Assembly: GCA_018814045.1 (NCBI GenBank)
Contig: JAHJAR010000155.1
Span: 1-47,517 of the forward strand
DNA: 47,517 nt
Direction of reading: 5' to 3'
Origin: Planctomycetota bacterium
GTDB lineage: Bacteria > Planctomycetota > Phycisphaerae > UBA1845 > Fen-1342
A program made the translations under genes and the position numbers. Below, piece by piece: positions 34,411 through 42,257 of the stretch (position 1 is the first letter of the stretch; every line of letters starts with the position of its first letter). Under the pieces are notes generated by a model that had not been told where the DNA came from, did no database searches, and worked only from the letters and a program-made list of their open reading frames with translations.

Positions 34411-36027
34411 GTGCCGGAGGCCACTGCCCCCGCGATTTCGATCGGCTCGCTCTTGCCGGAGCTCATCCTGCTCATCGCCGGCTGCGCGGCGTTGCTGCTC
34501 GGGCAGGCCGCGCGGGAGAGCCTGCGGCAAGCCCCGCCCTGGGTTGCGCTCGCGGGCATAGTGGCGGCGATCCTGGTGTTGGTCTTCCAAGTCGTAGACG
34601 TCGCTGCGGGCACTTTCGGCGGGCTGGCTTTGGGAACGATGGCCCACTTCGTCCGGCTCAGCGCCTTGACGCTCGCGGTCGCCCTGACGCTGGTCGGCTG
34701 GTCGCAGCCCCCGGTGGGGGAGCGCGGCGAATTCTTCGCGATGATGCTGCTCTCGCTGACCGGCCTCATGCTGGCCGGATCGGCCGACGATCTGGTCATG
34801 CTGTTCATGGCCCTCGAACTCGTCAGTATTCCCACCTACGTTCTGGTAGTGCTCGGCCGCCGCGGTTCCGCCGCGCTCGAAGCCGGCACCAAGTACTTCT
34901 ACCTCGGGGCAATGTCGGCCGCTGTCACTGCCTATGGTTTCAGCTTCTTGTATGGCGTAGCCGGGACCGCCGCGCTGCCGGGGGCGGTCGCGGCGGTCAC
35001 GGCCGCGCTGGCGCAGCCGGGCACGACAGCGTATGCAGCGGCGACGATCGGCGTCGTGCTTTCACTGGGCGGGCTGTTCTTCAAGATCGCCGCGGTGCCG
35101 CTGCACTTCTACATCGCCGACGTTTACCAGGGCGCCGCCAGTCCGGTTGCCGGCTTCCTCGGTTTCGTACCCAAGCTGGCTGGTCTGGTGGCGATCTTTC
35201 GGATCGTGGACGTAGCCGGTTGGCGAACGTACGAGGGCGGGCTGTTCTGGCTGCTCTGGCTGATCGCGATCCTGAGCATGACGATCGGCAACGTGCTCGC
35301 GCTGCGTCAGACGAACATCAAGCGCATGCTGGCCTACTCCGGTATAGCGCACTCGGGCTACATGCTCGTTGGTGTGCTGGCGGGGTATAACGCCGGCAAC
35401 GGTATCGTGGGCGACGGCGTGGCGGCCTGTTGCTACTATGTGGTGATCTACGGTCTGGCCAACCTGGGGGCCTTCGCCATCCTGGGCCTGCTGCAGGTGC
35501 GCGGCCGCGATTGCGAGACGTTGCGTGACATCGCCGGCCTGCTGCGCAGCCATCCCGGCCTGGCCCTGCTGATGACGCTGGCGATGTTCACCCTGATGGG
35601 TCTGCCGCCGACGCCCGGCTTCTGGGGCAAACTGAGTTTGTTTGGCAGCGCCTTGGCCGCAGCCCAGACCACGCCCGGCCCACATGCCCACTGGCTCATC
35701 GCGCTGGTGGTTATCGCCGTGCTGAACTCGGCCCTGGCGGCGGCCTACTACCTGCGTGTGATCGCGGCCTGCCTGCTATACGAGAATCCCGAACCGGCCG
35801 AAGCCGCGCCACGGGAAGCCCAGCACGTCGGGGCTCTTCTCTGCGGCTTCCTGCTGCTGTTCTTCATGTTCTGTCCAAGCGTGTTGATGGGCCGGGGGCG
35901 CGACGCGACCAGTGGCTTCCGCGCCGCGAGTCTCGTCGCCACGGACCCTGCCCCAGCAGCACCGTCCGCCGCCCAATTGGCCACCGTGCAACCAGTACCG
36001 GCACACATCGAGCACACCGACGAATAG
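34411..36027 (+). CDS. nuoN: NADH-quinone oxidoreductase subunit N
   Basis: The start chosen is a GTG at 34411 (538 residues), with a GGAGG site about 10 bases upstream; the frame is open to 34369 inside nuoM. MLFMALELVSIPTYVLVVLG (conserved Glu), FKIAAVPLHFYIADVYQGAA (Lys) and IKRMLAYSGIAHSGYMLVGV are NuoN antiporter motifs. Its C-terminus of about 40 residues is hydrophilic. It is the last gene of the operon. A palindromic element just downstream may end transcription. Confidence 0.95.
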   Translation: MPEATAPAISIGSLLPELILLIAGCAALLLGQAARESLRQAPPWVALAGIVAAILVLVFQVVDVAAGTFGGLALGTMAHFVRLSALTLAVALTLVGWSQPPVGERGEFFAMMLLSLTGLMLAGSADDLVMLFMALELVSIPTYVLVVLGRRGSAALEAGTKYFYLGAMSAAVTAYGFSFLYGVAGTAALPGAVAAVTAALAQPGTTAYAAATIGVVLSLGGLFFKIAAVPLHFYIADVYQGAASPVAGFLGFVPKLAGLVAIFRIVDVAGWRTYEGGLFWLLWLIAILSMTIGNVLALRQTNIKRMLAYSGIAHSGYMLVGVLAGYNAGNGIVGDGVAACCYYVVIYGLANLGAFAILGLLQVRGRDCETLRDIAGLLRSHPGLALLMTLAMFTLMGLPPTPGFWGKLSLFGSALAAAQTTPGPHAHWLIALVVIAVLNSALAAAYYLRVIAACLLYENPEPAEAAPREAQHVGALLCGFLLLFFMFCPSVLMGRGRDATSGFRAASLVATDPAPAAPSAAQLATVQPVPAHIEHTDE

Positions 36028-36040
36028 CGCCGCAGAACTC

Positions 36041-36228
36041 GTGTAGTATCTCACGCTGTTCGCATCTGATCCGAGTTCTCATGGGGCTTGCGCCGCACCC
36101 ACGGGGGATGAGACTCCGAATTTACGGAGCAGCCGCGCCCGTGAGGCGGCGATACCCCTCGCGCAACAACCGCTTCCCTGCGGGCGCGGCTCGGTTCAGA
36201 GGGATGCTCCACTTACGACCAACTACAC
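36041..36228. repeat. Degenerate palindromic element (copy 3)
   Basis: The left end GTGTAGTATCTCAC (36041-36054) matches the GTGTAGTGTCTCAC end of copy 1, and CTACAC at 36223-36228 is the inverted right end. Inner arms AGCCGCGCCCG (36131-36141) and CGGGCGCGGCT (36181-36191) are perfect. It separates nuoN from a convergent lipoprotein gene. Confidence 0.7.
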
Positions 36229-36245
36229 CAGCGTATTCGCCGGCG

Positions 36246-36689
36246 CTATAAGAAAAGGTGAATTGCGGTGTGCTCGATCGTCTCCGGCTTGCCGCGCAAC
36301 AGCTCGGCGGCCTTGTTGCGATAGATGGGCTGCCGCTCGCGCCAGCGGCGCAAGTCGCGCTCGAGGTAGACCTCAACCTGGCGAAAATCACGCTCGGCGG
36401 CCCGGGCATCCCTGGACAGACGCTGCCGGATGTATCTATCGGCGCGATGCAGGTGCGGCGGGCTGTCCGCCTCGCGCGCCACGTAGGTCTCCCACGTGCG
36501 GCCGATACCTTCCCAACGAGCCTGGACGCGATCCTCAGCGTGCTGCCGCTGCTGGCAGCCCGAGTTCAGGACGGCGACGAGGGCCGCGGCAACCAGCCAC
36601 CGGATTAGCGAACAGCCGCGCGGCACGCGGAGCGCCGACTCACGCGCGCCCAGGCGTTCGGGAGTATGCTCGTTCGAATCGATCATCAT
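36246..36689 (-). CDS. Lipoprotein, unknown
   Basis: The 147-residue protein has an unusually long, partly charged N-terminus (about 25 residues), then a hydrophobic run WLVAAALVAVLNSGC that ends in a lipobox Cys (about residue 45). The mature part (QQRQHAEDRVQARWEGIGRT, then Arg/Glu-rich helices to the end) is highly charged and probably helical. If translation starts later, closer to the hydrophobic run, the signal would look normal. I recognise no family. It sits between nuoN and waaA on the minus strand, so it may be read with waaA. Confidence 0.6.
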   Translation of the reverse strand: MMIDSNEHTPERLGARESALRVPRGCSLIRWLVAAALVAVLNSGCQQRQHAEDRVQARWEGIGRTWETYVAREADSPPHLHRADRYIRQRLSRDARAAERDFRQVEVYLERDLRRWRERQPIYRNKAAELLRGKPETIEHTAIHLFL

Positions 36690-36748
36690 CAGTATGTTAC
36701 CCGAAACCGCCGCAGCGGTTGCACCATCCGCCCTCCGCGCGAGCCCGC

Positions 36749-38047
36749 TCAGGTCAGCAGGTCAACAATGCGGTCGACTGTCCGTGCGGTGGCCCCACGT
36801 TGGGTCAGGATCGCCTCCCGCGCCGCCTGTCCCATCCGCGCGCGGCGTTCGCGGTGCCGCAGCAGGTCGGTGACGGCGTTCGCAAGCCGTTGCTGGGAGC
36901 CCACTCGCCGGCAGCCGCCCTCGGCCAGCAGCAGGTTAACGGCCTCGGTGAAGTTCTCCGTGTGCGGCCCAACCAGCATCGGCTTGGCCAGACCAGCCAC
37001 CTCCATCAGGTCCGAGCCGCCCAACGGCACCAGGCTGCGTCCGACGAACACGACCCGCGCCAGTGCGTAGAACTTGCGCAGCTCGCCCATCGTATCTCCG
37101 AGGAAAACCGGCCGCGGCGCCGGGCCCGCCGCCGGCACCAGCGGTGCCCCGGTACTGCGGCGCAGGCAGGCAAAGCCGCGCTCTACAATCAGCTTTGCCA
37201 CTTCGTCAAAGCGCTCCGGTTTGCGCGGGATGATGGCCAATTGCAGGTCCGGAAACTCGCCCAGCAGACTGTCGTACGCCTCGAGCACAATCGCCTCTTC
37301 CCCCGGACCGGTACTGCCACATACCCACAGCGGCTGCGTGGGGTCGATCCCCATGGCGGCCGCCAGCTCGTCTTGCCCCTCGATTCGATCGGTCACTTCG
37401 GCCACGTCGTACTTGACTGACCCGGTCACCTCGACGCGCTCGCCCGGCACGCCCAGCTCGATGAATCGCGCGGCGTAGGTCCGATCCTGGGCTCCCACCC
37501 AACGCAGCTTCGCGAACATCCGCCGCGCAAACCAGCGGATCACCGGCCAGTTGAAGCGGCGCAGGCTCTTTTCCGACGTCAGGCGGCCATTGGCGATGAT
37601 CACCGGGATTCCCCGTTTTGTGGTCACCTCGATCAGGTTCGGCCACACTTCGAGTTCCATCAGCACGAGCACCGAGGGGCGGATGTGCCGCAGCACCCGC
37701 CGCAGTATCAACGAAAAGTCCAACGGAAATCGGAAGACTGGCAAATGCGGATAGAGGTTGCGGGCCCGGTCCAGACCGGTCTGGGTCGTGCTGCTGATCA
37801 CTATGACGCCATCCGGCACGCGGCGGTGCAACTCGGCCACGATGGTGCGCGTCGCGTTGATCTCGCCCAGCGAGACGCCGTGAATCCACACGCAGTGGCC
37901 CGAGACAGGGCGCGACGGCACTTTGCCAAACCGTTCGCCCAGGGCCAGCCGGGAGCGTTTTTGGCTGAAGCGTCGGTAGATGAGGTAGGGCCACCCCAGG
38001 CAAACCACGAACAGGTAGATGAGGTCTATCAGAATGCTCATGCGCAT
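36749..38047 (-). CDS. waaA: 3-deoxy-D-manno-octulosonic acid (Kdo) transferase
   Basis: The 432-residue glycosyltransferase starts at the ATG at 38047 with a membrane anchor (IDLIYLFVVCLGWPYLIYRR). The conserved blocks are WIHGVSLGEINATRTIVAEL, the N-terminal GT-B site with the catalytic Glu; PLDFSLILRRVLR; MELEVWPNLIEVTTKRGIPV; and FVGRSLVPLGGSDLMEVAGL for the C-terminal CMP-Kdo site. WaaA adds Kdo to the lipid A precursor at the inner face of the inner membrane. Its presence means that the organism makes Kdo-containing lipopolysaccharide. It is divergent from the LolA-like gene. Confidence 0.95.
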   Translation of the reverse strand: MRMSILIDLIYLFVVCLGWPYLIYRRFSQKRSRLALGERFGKVPSRPVSGHCVWIHGVSLGEINATRTIVAELHRRVPDGVIVISSTTQTGLDRARNLYPHLPVFRFPLDFSLILRRVLRHIRPSVLVLMELEVWPNLIEVTTKRGIPVIIANGRLTSEKSLRRFNWPVIRWFARRMFAKLRWVGAQDRTYAARFIELGVPGERVEVTGSVKYDVAEVTDRIEGQDELAAAMGIDPTQPLWVCGSTGPGEEAIVLEAYDSLLGEFPDLQLAIIPRKPERFDEVAKLIVERGFACLRRSTGAPLVPAAGPAPRPVFLGDTMGELRKFYALARVVFVGRSLVPLGGSDLMEVAGLAKPMLVGPHTENFTEAVNLLLAEGGCRRVGSQQRLANAVTDLLRHRERRARMGQAAREAILTQRGATARTVDRIVDLLT

Positions 38048-38089
38048 GCAGACAATGGCGTGTCGGGCGATCGCGACGCCGGCACCGCT

Positions 38090-38117
38090 TTGATAAGCCG
38101 CGGTGCGCTCTTACAAT
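38090..38117 (+). promoter_or_regulatory. Sigma70-like promoter of the LolA-like gene
   Basis: TTGATA (38090-38095) and TACAAT (38112-38117) are 16 bases apart, both close to consensus. The leader to the ATG at 38150 is about 27 bases and includes a GGAG ribosome site. It sits in the 102-base divergent gap after waaA. Confidence 0.55.
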
Positions 38118-38149
38118 CTACGGGCGGCACACTTGTCGGAGATCCGCTC

Positions 38150-39010
38150 ATGCGACCCTGTGTACCACTACTAATCGCACCGTTCATGATAACAGCGCTG
38201 GGCACTTGCGTCGCGGTAGTGGCGCAAGATCAGGCAGGAAACGCCACGAGTCAGCCGGCCACCGCCGTCGATCCGACGGTGGATAAGATCCTGACGCGCC
38301 TGGAAGCACGCCCGGTGCACGACTTGCGGGCCCGGCTGACGTGGAAACGCACCTACGCGATCGAGGAGGAGGACGATTCCAGCGTCAAGGTCGGCGAAAT
38401 CTTCTTCAAGGAACTCGACCCGGTACCGAAGTTCCTGGTGCACTTCCAGGAGAGCATCGTCGGGCGCCGCAAACACGAGCTTGACGAGAAGCACATGTTC
38501 GATGGGCGCTGGTACGTCGAGCTGCAATCAAAGACCAAGGCGGTAATCCGCCGCGAGGTCCGTCGCGAAGGCGACCAGATCAACCCCTACCGGATCGGCG
38601 AGGGACCGTTCCCGCTGCCGTTCGGACAGAAGAAAAGCGACATGCTGCGCGAGTTCGCGGTAACGCACATCGCCTCGACGGCCGCGGACCCGCCCGGCAC
38701 CGACCATCTCCAACTCGTCCCCCGCGCGGATACGCAGACCGGCCAGCGCTACAAGACGATCGACGTCTGGGTCGCCCAGGAGGGCAAACACGCCGGCCTG
38801 CCCACCAAGGTCGTAACCGCCAAGAAGGACGGCACCGGCAAAGTGAACTCCACGCTCACCATCGTGTTCACGGAAATCCGCCTGAACGAGGGGTTCAGCG
38901 CCAGCCTGTTCAAGATCGAGACGCCCCCGGGCTGGCTGGAAGAAGTCGAAACGCTCGATTCCATCGAGCTGCCGCCGGGGGCCGGCAAGGGCCAGCCCGC
39001 GGCACCGTGA
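38150..39010 (+). CDS. Exported LolA-like outer-membrane lipoprotein-sorting protein
   Basis: I choose the ATG at 38150 (286 residues), with a GGAG site nine bases upstream and a promoter 33 bases back; the frame is open to 37685 antisense to waaA. The signal peptide is MRPCVPLLIAPFMITALGTC with cleavage near VAQ. The mature part has the one-domain half-barrel pattern of LolA-like / DUF2092 proteins (RLTWKRTYAIEEEDDSSVK, IFFKELDPVPKFLVHFQ, FDGRWYVELQSKTKAVIR and the end LNEGFSASLFKIETP). Such proteins bind lipids or lipoproteins in the periplasm. The call is by pattern. Confidence 0.75.
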   Translation: MRPCVPLLIAPFMITALGTCVAVVAQDQAGNATSQPATAVDPTVDKILTRLEARPVHDLRARLTWKRTYAIEEEDDSSVKVGEIFFKELDPVPKFLVHFQESIVGRRKHELDEKHMFDGRWYVELQSKTKAVIRREVRREGDQINPYRIGEGPFPLPFGQKKSDMLREFAVTHIASTAADPPGTDHLQLVPRADTQTGQRYKTIDVWVAQEGKHAGLPTKVVTAKKDGTGKVNSTLTIVFTEIRLNEGFSASLFKIETPPGWLEEVETLDSIELPPGAGKGQPAAP

Positions 39011-39294
39011 TCGCCGAGCGCTGTTCCCGGCCGTGTCTTCCAAGTCTTGCTGACGTGAACATCGCGCTGCAGCATGTTGGCTGCAAATGCAGCGGCCGAA
39101 CGCGACCTCGACCGCCCCAGGCACACTTGCGTCCCATGAACGGGATAGAGCCCCGCGGCTACGGCAGCATTGAAGCTACTCCAGAGCGGATTCAGATCGA
39201 GTGTAACGTTGGGTCTCCGTGCCCGAAGTGGTCTCGTGCCGAGAATTCTACGGCCGGCACGGAGACCGGCCGCTGCATTTGAATTGAAAACGCT
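39011..39294. other. Non-coding gap with a 12-base inverted repeat
   Basis: This 284-base gap between convergent genes contains GGTCTCCGTGCC (39212-39223) and its exact inverse GGCACGGAGACC (39256-39267). A reading frame of 91 codons (39007-39282) crosses it but has no family likeness, and I do not call it. Confidence 0.5.
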
Positions 39295-40257
39295 CTAGCC
39301 CAGGTACCGCTGGTCGAAGCGCCATAGCCCGAAGTCGCGCGCCGCAGCGTAGGCCGCCTCCATCTCCGCCCGACTCGGAGTGCGGTTGATCTCCGCGTAG
39401 CCGGCGGAAGCACCGCCGACCGCGTGGTCGGGGTGGTATTGCGGCATGATGTTGACGAAGGTGTCGGCCGAGACCTCTTCGGCCAGCCAGCGGAAGATTG
39501 CGCGCGTCTCGGCGAGCAAGCCGGGCATCACCAGGTGCCGCACCAGCAATCCGCGACAGGCCACGCCATCGGGCGTACAGCGCAAGTCGCCCACCTGCCG
39601 GTGCATTTCGCTCAGCGCGGCCCGGGCACGCTCGGGGTAGTCCCCGGCCTTCAGCAAGCGGGCAGACGCGGCGCTCGACCACAGCTTGAGATCGGGCATG
39701 TAGACGTCGACCAGCCCCTCCAACAACCGCAGCGAGGACAGCGAATCGTAGGCACTGGTGTTATAGACGATCGGCAGGTGCAGACCGCGCTCGATCGCCA
39801 CAGCCAGAGCCTCGACCACCTGCGGCACGACGTGTTCGGGCGTCACCAGGTTGATGTTGTGGCAACCCTGCTGCTGCAACTCCAACATCAGTCCGGCCAG
39901 TCCGCCGGCGTCCAGTTCCTGCCCCACCGAGCGCTGCGAAATATCCCAGTTCTGGCAGAAAACGCAGCGCAGGTTGCAGCGCGCGAAGAAGATCGTCCCC
40001 GAACCCCGCGTGCCGCGCAGACACAACTCTTCACCAGAGTGCGCAAACGCCGATGCGACCCGTGCGTGGCGCCCCGTGTGGCAGAACTGCTCAGCGTTGG
40101 CGAGTCGGTCAACCGCGCAGTTCCGCGGACACGCTCGGCACGATTTCAACTCCGCCAAGGCCGCCGACACCCGCCCCGCCAGCGATTTCCGCACATCTGC
40201 GGCAAAGTACGCCGGCCTGGCAGACGGCACGACGAACTGGTCCTCGCGGCGCTCCAT
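39295..40257 (-). CDS. Radical SAM protein, pyruvate-formate-lyase-activase-like (COG1313 type)
   Basis: The 320-residue protein has the radical SAM site at Cys94, Cys98 and Cys101 (ARCNLRCVFCQNWDISQ). Before it, Cys40, Cys43, Cys47 and Cys59 (SCRACPRNCAVDR and QFCHTG) form a second likely metal site. The middle and end (PIVYNTSAYDSLSSLRLLEG, VDVYMPDLKLWSSA, VRHLVMPGLLAETRAIFRWL) match the PflA-like family of unknown target, common in anaerobes. It has no pyruvate formate lyase neighbour here. The start ATG at 40257 has no strong ribosome site, so the exact start is uncertain. Confidence 0.85.
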   Translation of the reverse strand: MERREDQFVVPSARPAYFAADVRKSLAGRVSAALAELKSCRACPRNCAVDRLANAEQFCHTGRHARVASAFAHSGEELCLRGTRGSGTIFFARCNLRCVFCQNWDISQRSVGQELDAGGLAGLMLELQQQGCHNINLVTPEHVVPQVVEALAVAIERGLHLPIVYNTSAYDSLSSLRLLEGLVDVYMPDLKLWSSAASARLLKAGDYPERARAALSEMHRQVGDLRCTPDGVACRGLLVRHLVMPGLLAETRAIFRWLAEEVSADTFVNIMPQYHPDHAVGGASAGYAEINRTPSRAEMEAAYAAARDFGLWRFDQRYLG

Positions 40258-40344
40258 AGCGGTAGCATACCGCGCCGGAGCTATCCCCTTAAGAGTCCAC
40301 CGCCGAGCGCGTTGGCTAGTGTCGCCTCGCGCGCCCGCCGCCGG

Positions 40345-42255
40345 CTACGGTTTCAGCAGCAATGTTCGGCCGTAGTCGGTGCGCAGTTCGTTGAGCGCGC
40401 CGCGTAGTTGCAGGAGACCCGCCGGGTCGAGTTCGCGCTGCGTGACGCGCGTGTGCCGCGTCAGACTGAAGCTGTGTTCCGCGACAGCGACGCCCTGCTC
40501 GAAGAAACCCCACTGGCCCATGATCTTCGACACCGCCGGCGGGTGTGATTCCAGGCTCCATTTCTCGGGCCACTTGACCGTCAACTCAATCTGCTCGTCG
40601 CACGGACCGGCCAGATACACTGGATTGCTGCGCTGGCTGTGGGCCAGCGGCAGGGAGATTTCGGCCTGGAATGGCGCGTCCGCCGCCAGTCCCAGTTGAT
40701 GGCAGTCGCCCAGCTTTTCGAGCGGCTTCGTGGACTTGATGTCCACATCCGCCTCGAAACTTGTGTCCGTCATGGTCCGCACGGTCAGCTTGTCGACCTT
40801 CGCTCCAGGCAACAGCCGCGCGACCAGATCGCGCACGCGCGCCCGCTGGCCCTCATCCGTTCGCAACCCTTCCGGCGAGACAAACAGGCCGCTTGTGTGC
40901 AGCGCCAGCGTGCCGCTGAAATCGCCGTTGTCTGCAATTGCTATCTTGCCGCGCAGGCTGCAACGGCTCTCGTCGGCCTCGGTCCAGGCCGGCAGCTTGG
41001 TGTACGCGACCTTGCCGCCGGGCCCCGGCCGCAACAGCGTATGGCCGGCCCAGTGCCCGTAACGGTAAATGCGCCCGCGATGTGGATCCCAGATCTCCAG
41101 CCCGTTGGTGCCTTCGAGTACAACCACGTCGGCAGCTACGAAGGCCTCCTGCGGAGCCTTGTCATTCCACACATGATCCGCCACCAGCAACCCCGGCTGC
41201 GCGGTGACGCCGGCCGCGCGCGCCAGGGCCAGCAACAGCGCCGCCGACTCAAACGGCAGACCATGGCTGCTGCGCAACACTTCGGAAGCCGCGCGGGGTT
41301 TCGCCGGCCTCCAGGTCACGTCGAACTCGACGAAATTGAACGTGGCGGCGAGCTTCTCTTGCAGCGCTCGCAGCTTCTCGGATGGGTCGTCCAGGTCTGC
41401 GGTCCATTCGGTGGCGAGCTTGGTGATGAGATCCGATTCGTCGGCCGCCGACTTGACCAAACCCAAACGCGTCGCGGCCCAGGCATCGGGCGAGCGGGCC
41501 GTGCTGAACACCAACCGCGCGCAGCGGCTCTGCCAGGGAGCCGAGTGGGGCTCGCTCGGTGCCGCCGGCAGGTCCTTGAAGGTCCAGCGTGAGCGTGTGC
41601 TCCCCGAGGCCACTCCTGGGGCCCTGAGCGCGCCCTCCGCGTTGACCGGAAAACCGTCGGGCAGATTGAGGATTTCCGGCACCACCGATGTGCCCTGTGG
41701 CACCTGGATCGTGATGACGTGTTCGCGCACCGGGTACTGGTGGTCCAAACGCACGTCGGCCGCCAGGTTCGGCTTCGTCCAGGGCGGGCTCGTGATGCGG
41801 TATTCGAGCTCCACCACGCAGCCCGGCTCGATGCCGCTCATCACCACGATGTGCTGCTGGATGTTCGCGAACGCCGGCCAGCCGGCCGAGCTGTTTGGTG
41901 AAACCGCGACGTGGGCGTAATCCGGGGCTTCGACGTAGGTGCCGTCGGCCCGCCTCACGCGCGCCGTGCTGACCTCGAGCTTGTCCACGTCGATGTTGTA
42001 GGTGATCCGCGGATCCGCGAACTCGCCGTACGCGCGATCGTTGTTCAACCGCACGTGCTTTTTCTCATGGTAGACGGTGCAACCGTCACCTTCCAGCGTC
42101 CAGTGCTGCTCCCACAACTCTATCACCGCGTCGGGCGGATCGGCCGCGTACAACGGGCCGACGCAGGCCACACACAGAATCGTCAGCAGCAGGCCCCGCG
42201 TGGCGCTGCGAGCGGGGGCCAATCGTCGTGTCAGATTCGAGCTCGTCTTGTGCAT
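40345..42255 (-). CDS. Exported DUF3857 protein with inactive transglutaminase-like domain
   Basis: A 636-residue protein with a signal peptide (LLLTILCVACVGPLYA, cleavage near residue 38). DUF3857 spans about residues 40-245 (GDGCTVYHEKKHVRLNNDRA, PRITYNIDVDKLEVSTARV). The transglutaminase-like segment aligns with its neighbour over SSHGLPFESAALLLALARAA, but Pro334 stands where the active Cys is, and the His is replaced too; only the Asp of IWDPHRG survives. So it is likely a non-enzymatic partner. The upstream gene ends two bases away, so both are translated from one mRNA. Confidence 0.85.
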   Translation of the reverse strand: MHKTSSNLTRRLAPARSATRGLLLTILCVACVGPLYAADPPDAVIELWEQHWTLEGDGCTVYHEKKHVRLNNDRAYGEFADPRITYNIDVDKLEVSTARVRRADGTYVEAPDYAHVAVSPNSSAGWPAFANIQQHIVVMSGIEPGCVVELEYRITSPPWTKPNLAADVRLDHQYPVREHVITIQVPQGTSVVPEILNLPDGFPVNAEGALRAPGVASGSTRSRWTFKDLPAAPSEPHSAPWQSRCARLVFSTARSPDAWAATRLGLVKSAADESDLITKLATEWTADLDDPSEKLRALQEKLAATFNFVEFDVTWRPAKPRAASEVLRSSHGLPFESAALLLALARAAGVTAQPGLLVADHVWNDKAPQEAFVAADVVVLEGTNGLEIWDPHRGRIYRYGHWAGHTLLRPGPGGKVAYTKLPAWTEADESRCSLRGKIAIADNGDFSGTLALHTSGLFVSPEGLRTDEGQRARVRDLVARLLPGAKVDKLTVRTMTDTSFEADVDIKSTKPLEKLGDCHQLGLAADAPFQAEISLPLAHSQRSNPVYLAGPCDEQIELTVKWPEKWSLESHPPAVSKIMGQWGFFEQGVAVAEHSFSLTRHTRVTQRELDPAGLLQLRGALNELRTDYGRTLLLKP

Positions 42256-42257
42256 GC

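Noticed and set aside
37685..38149. Upstream extension of the LolA-like gene antisense to waaA
   Set aside because: The signal peptide, promoter and ribosome site all place the start at 38150.
39007..39282. A 91-codon frame after the LolA-like gene
   Set aside because: Its product is Arg/Pro/Cys-rich with no family match, and it overlaps an inverted repeat.
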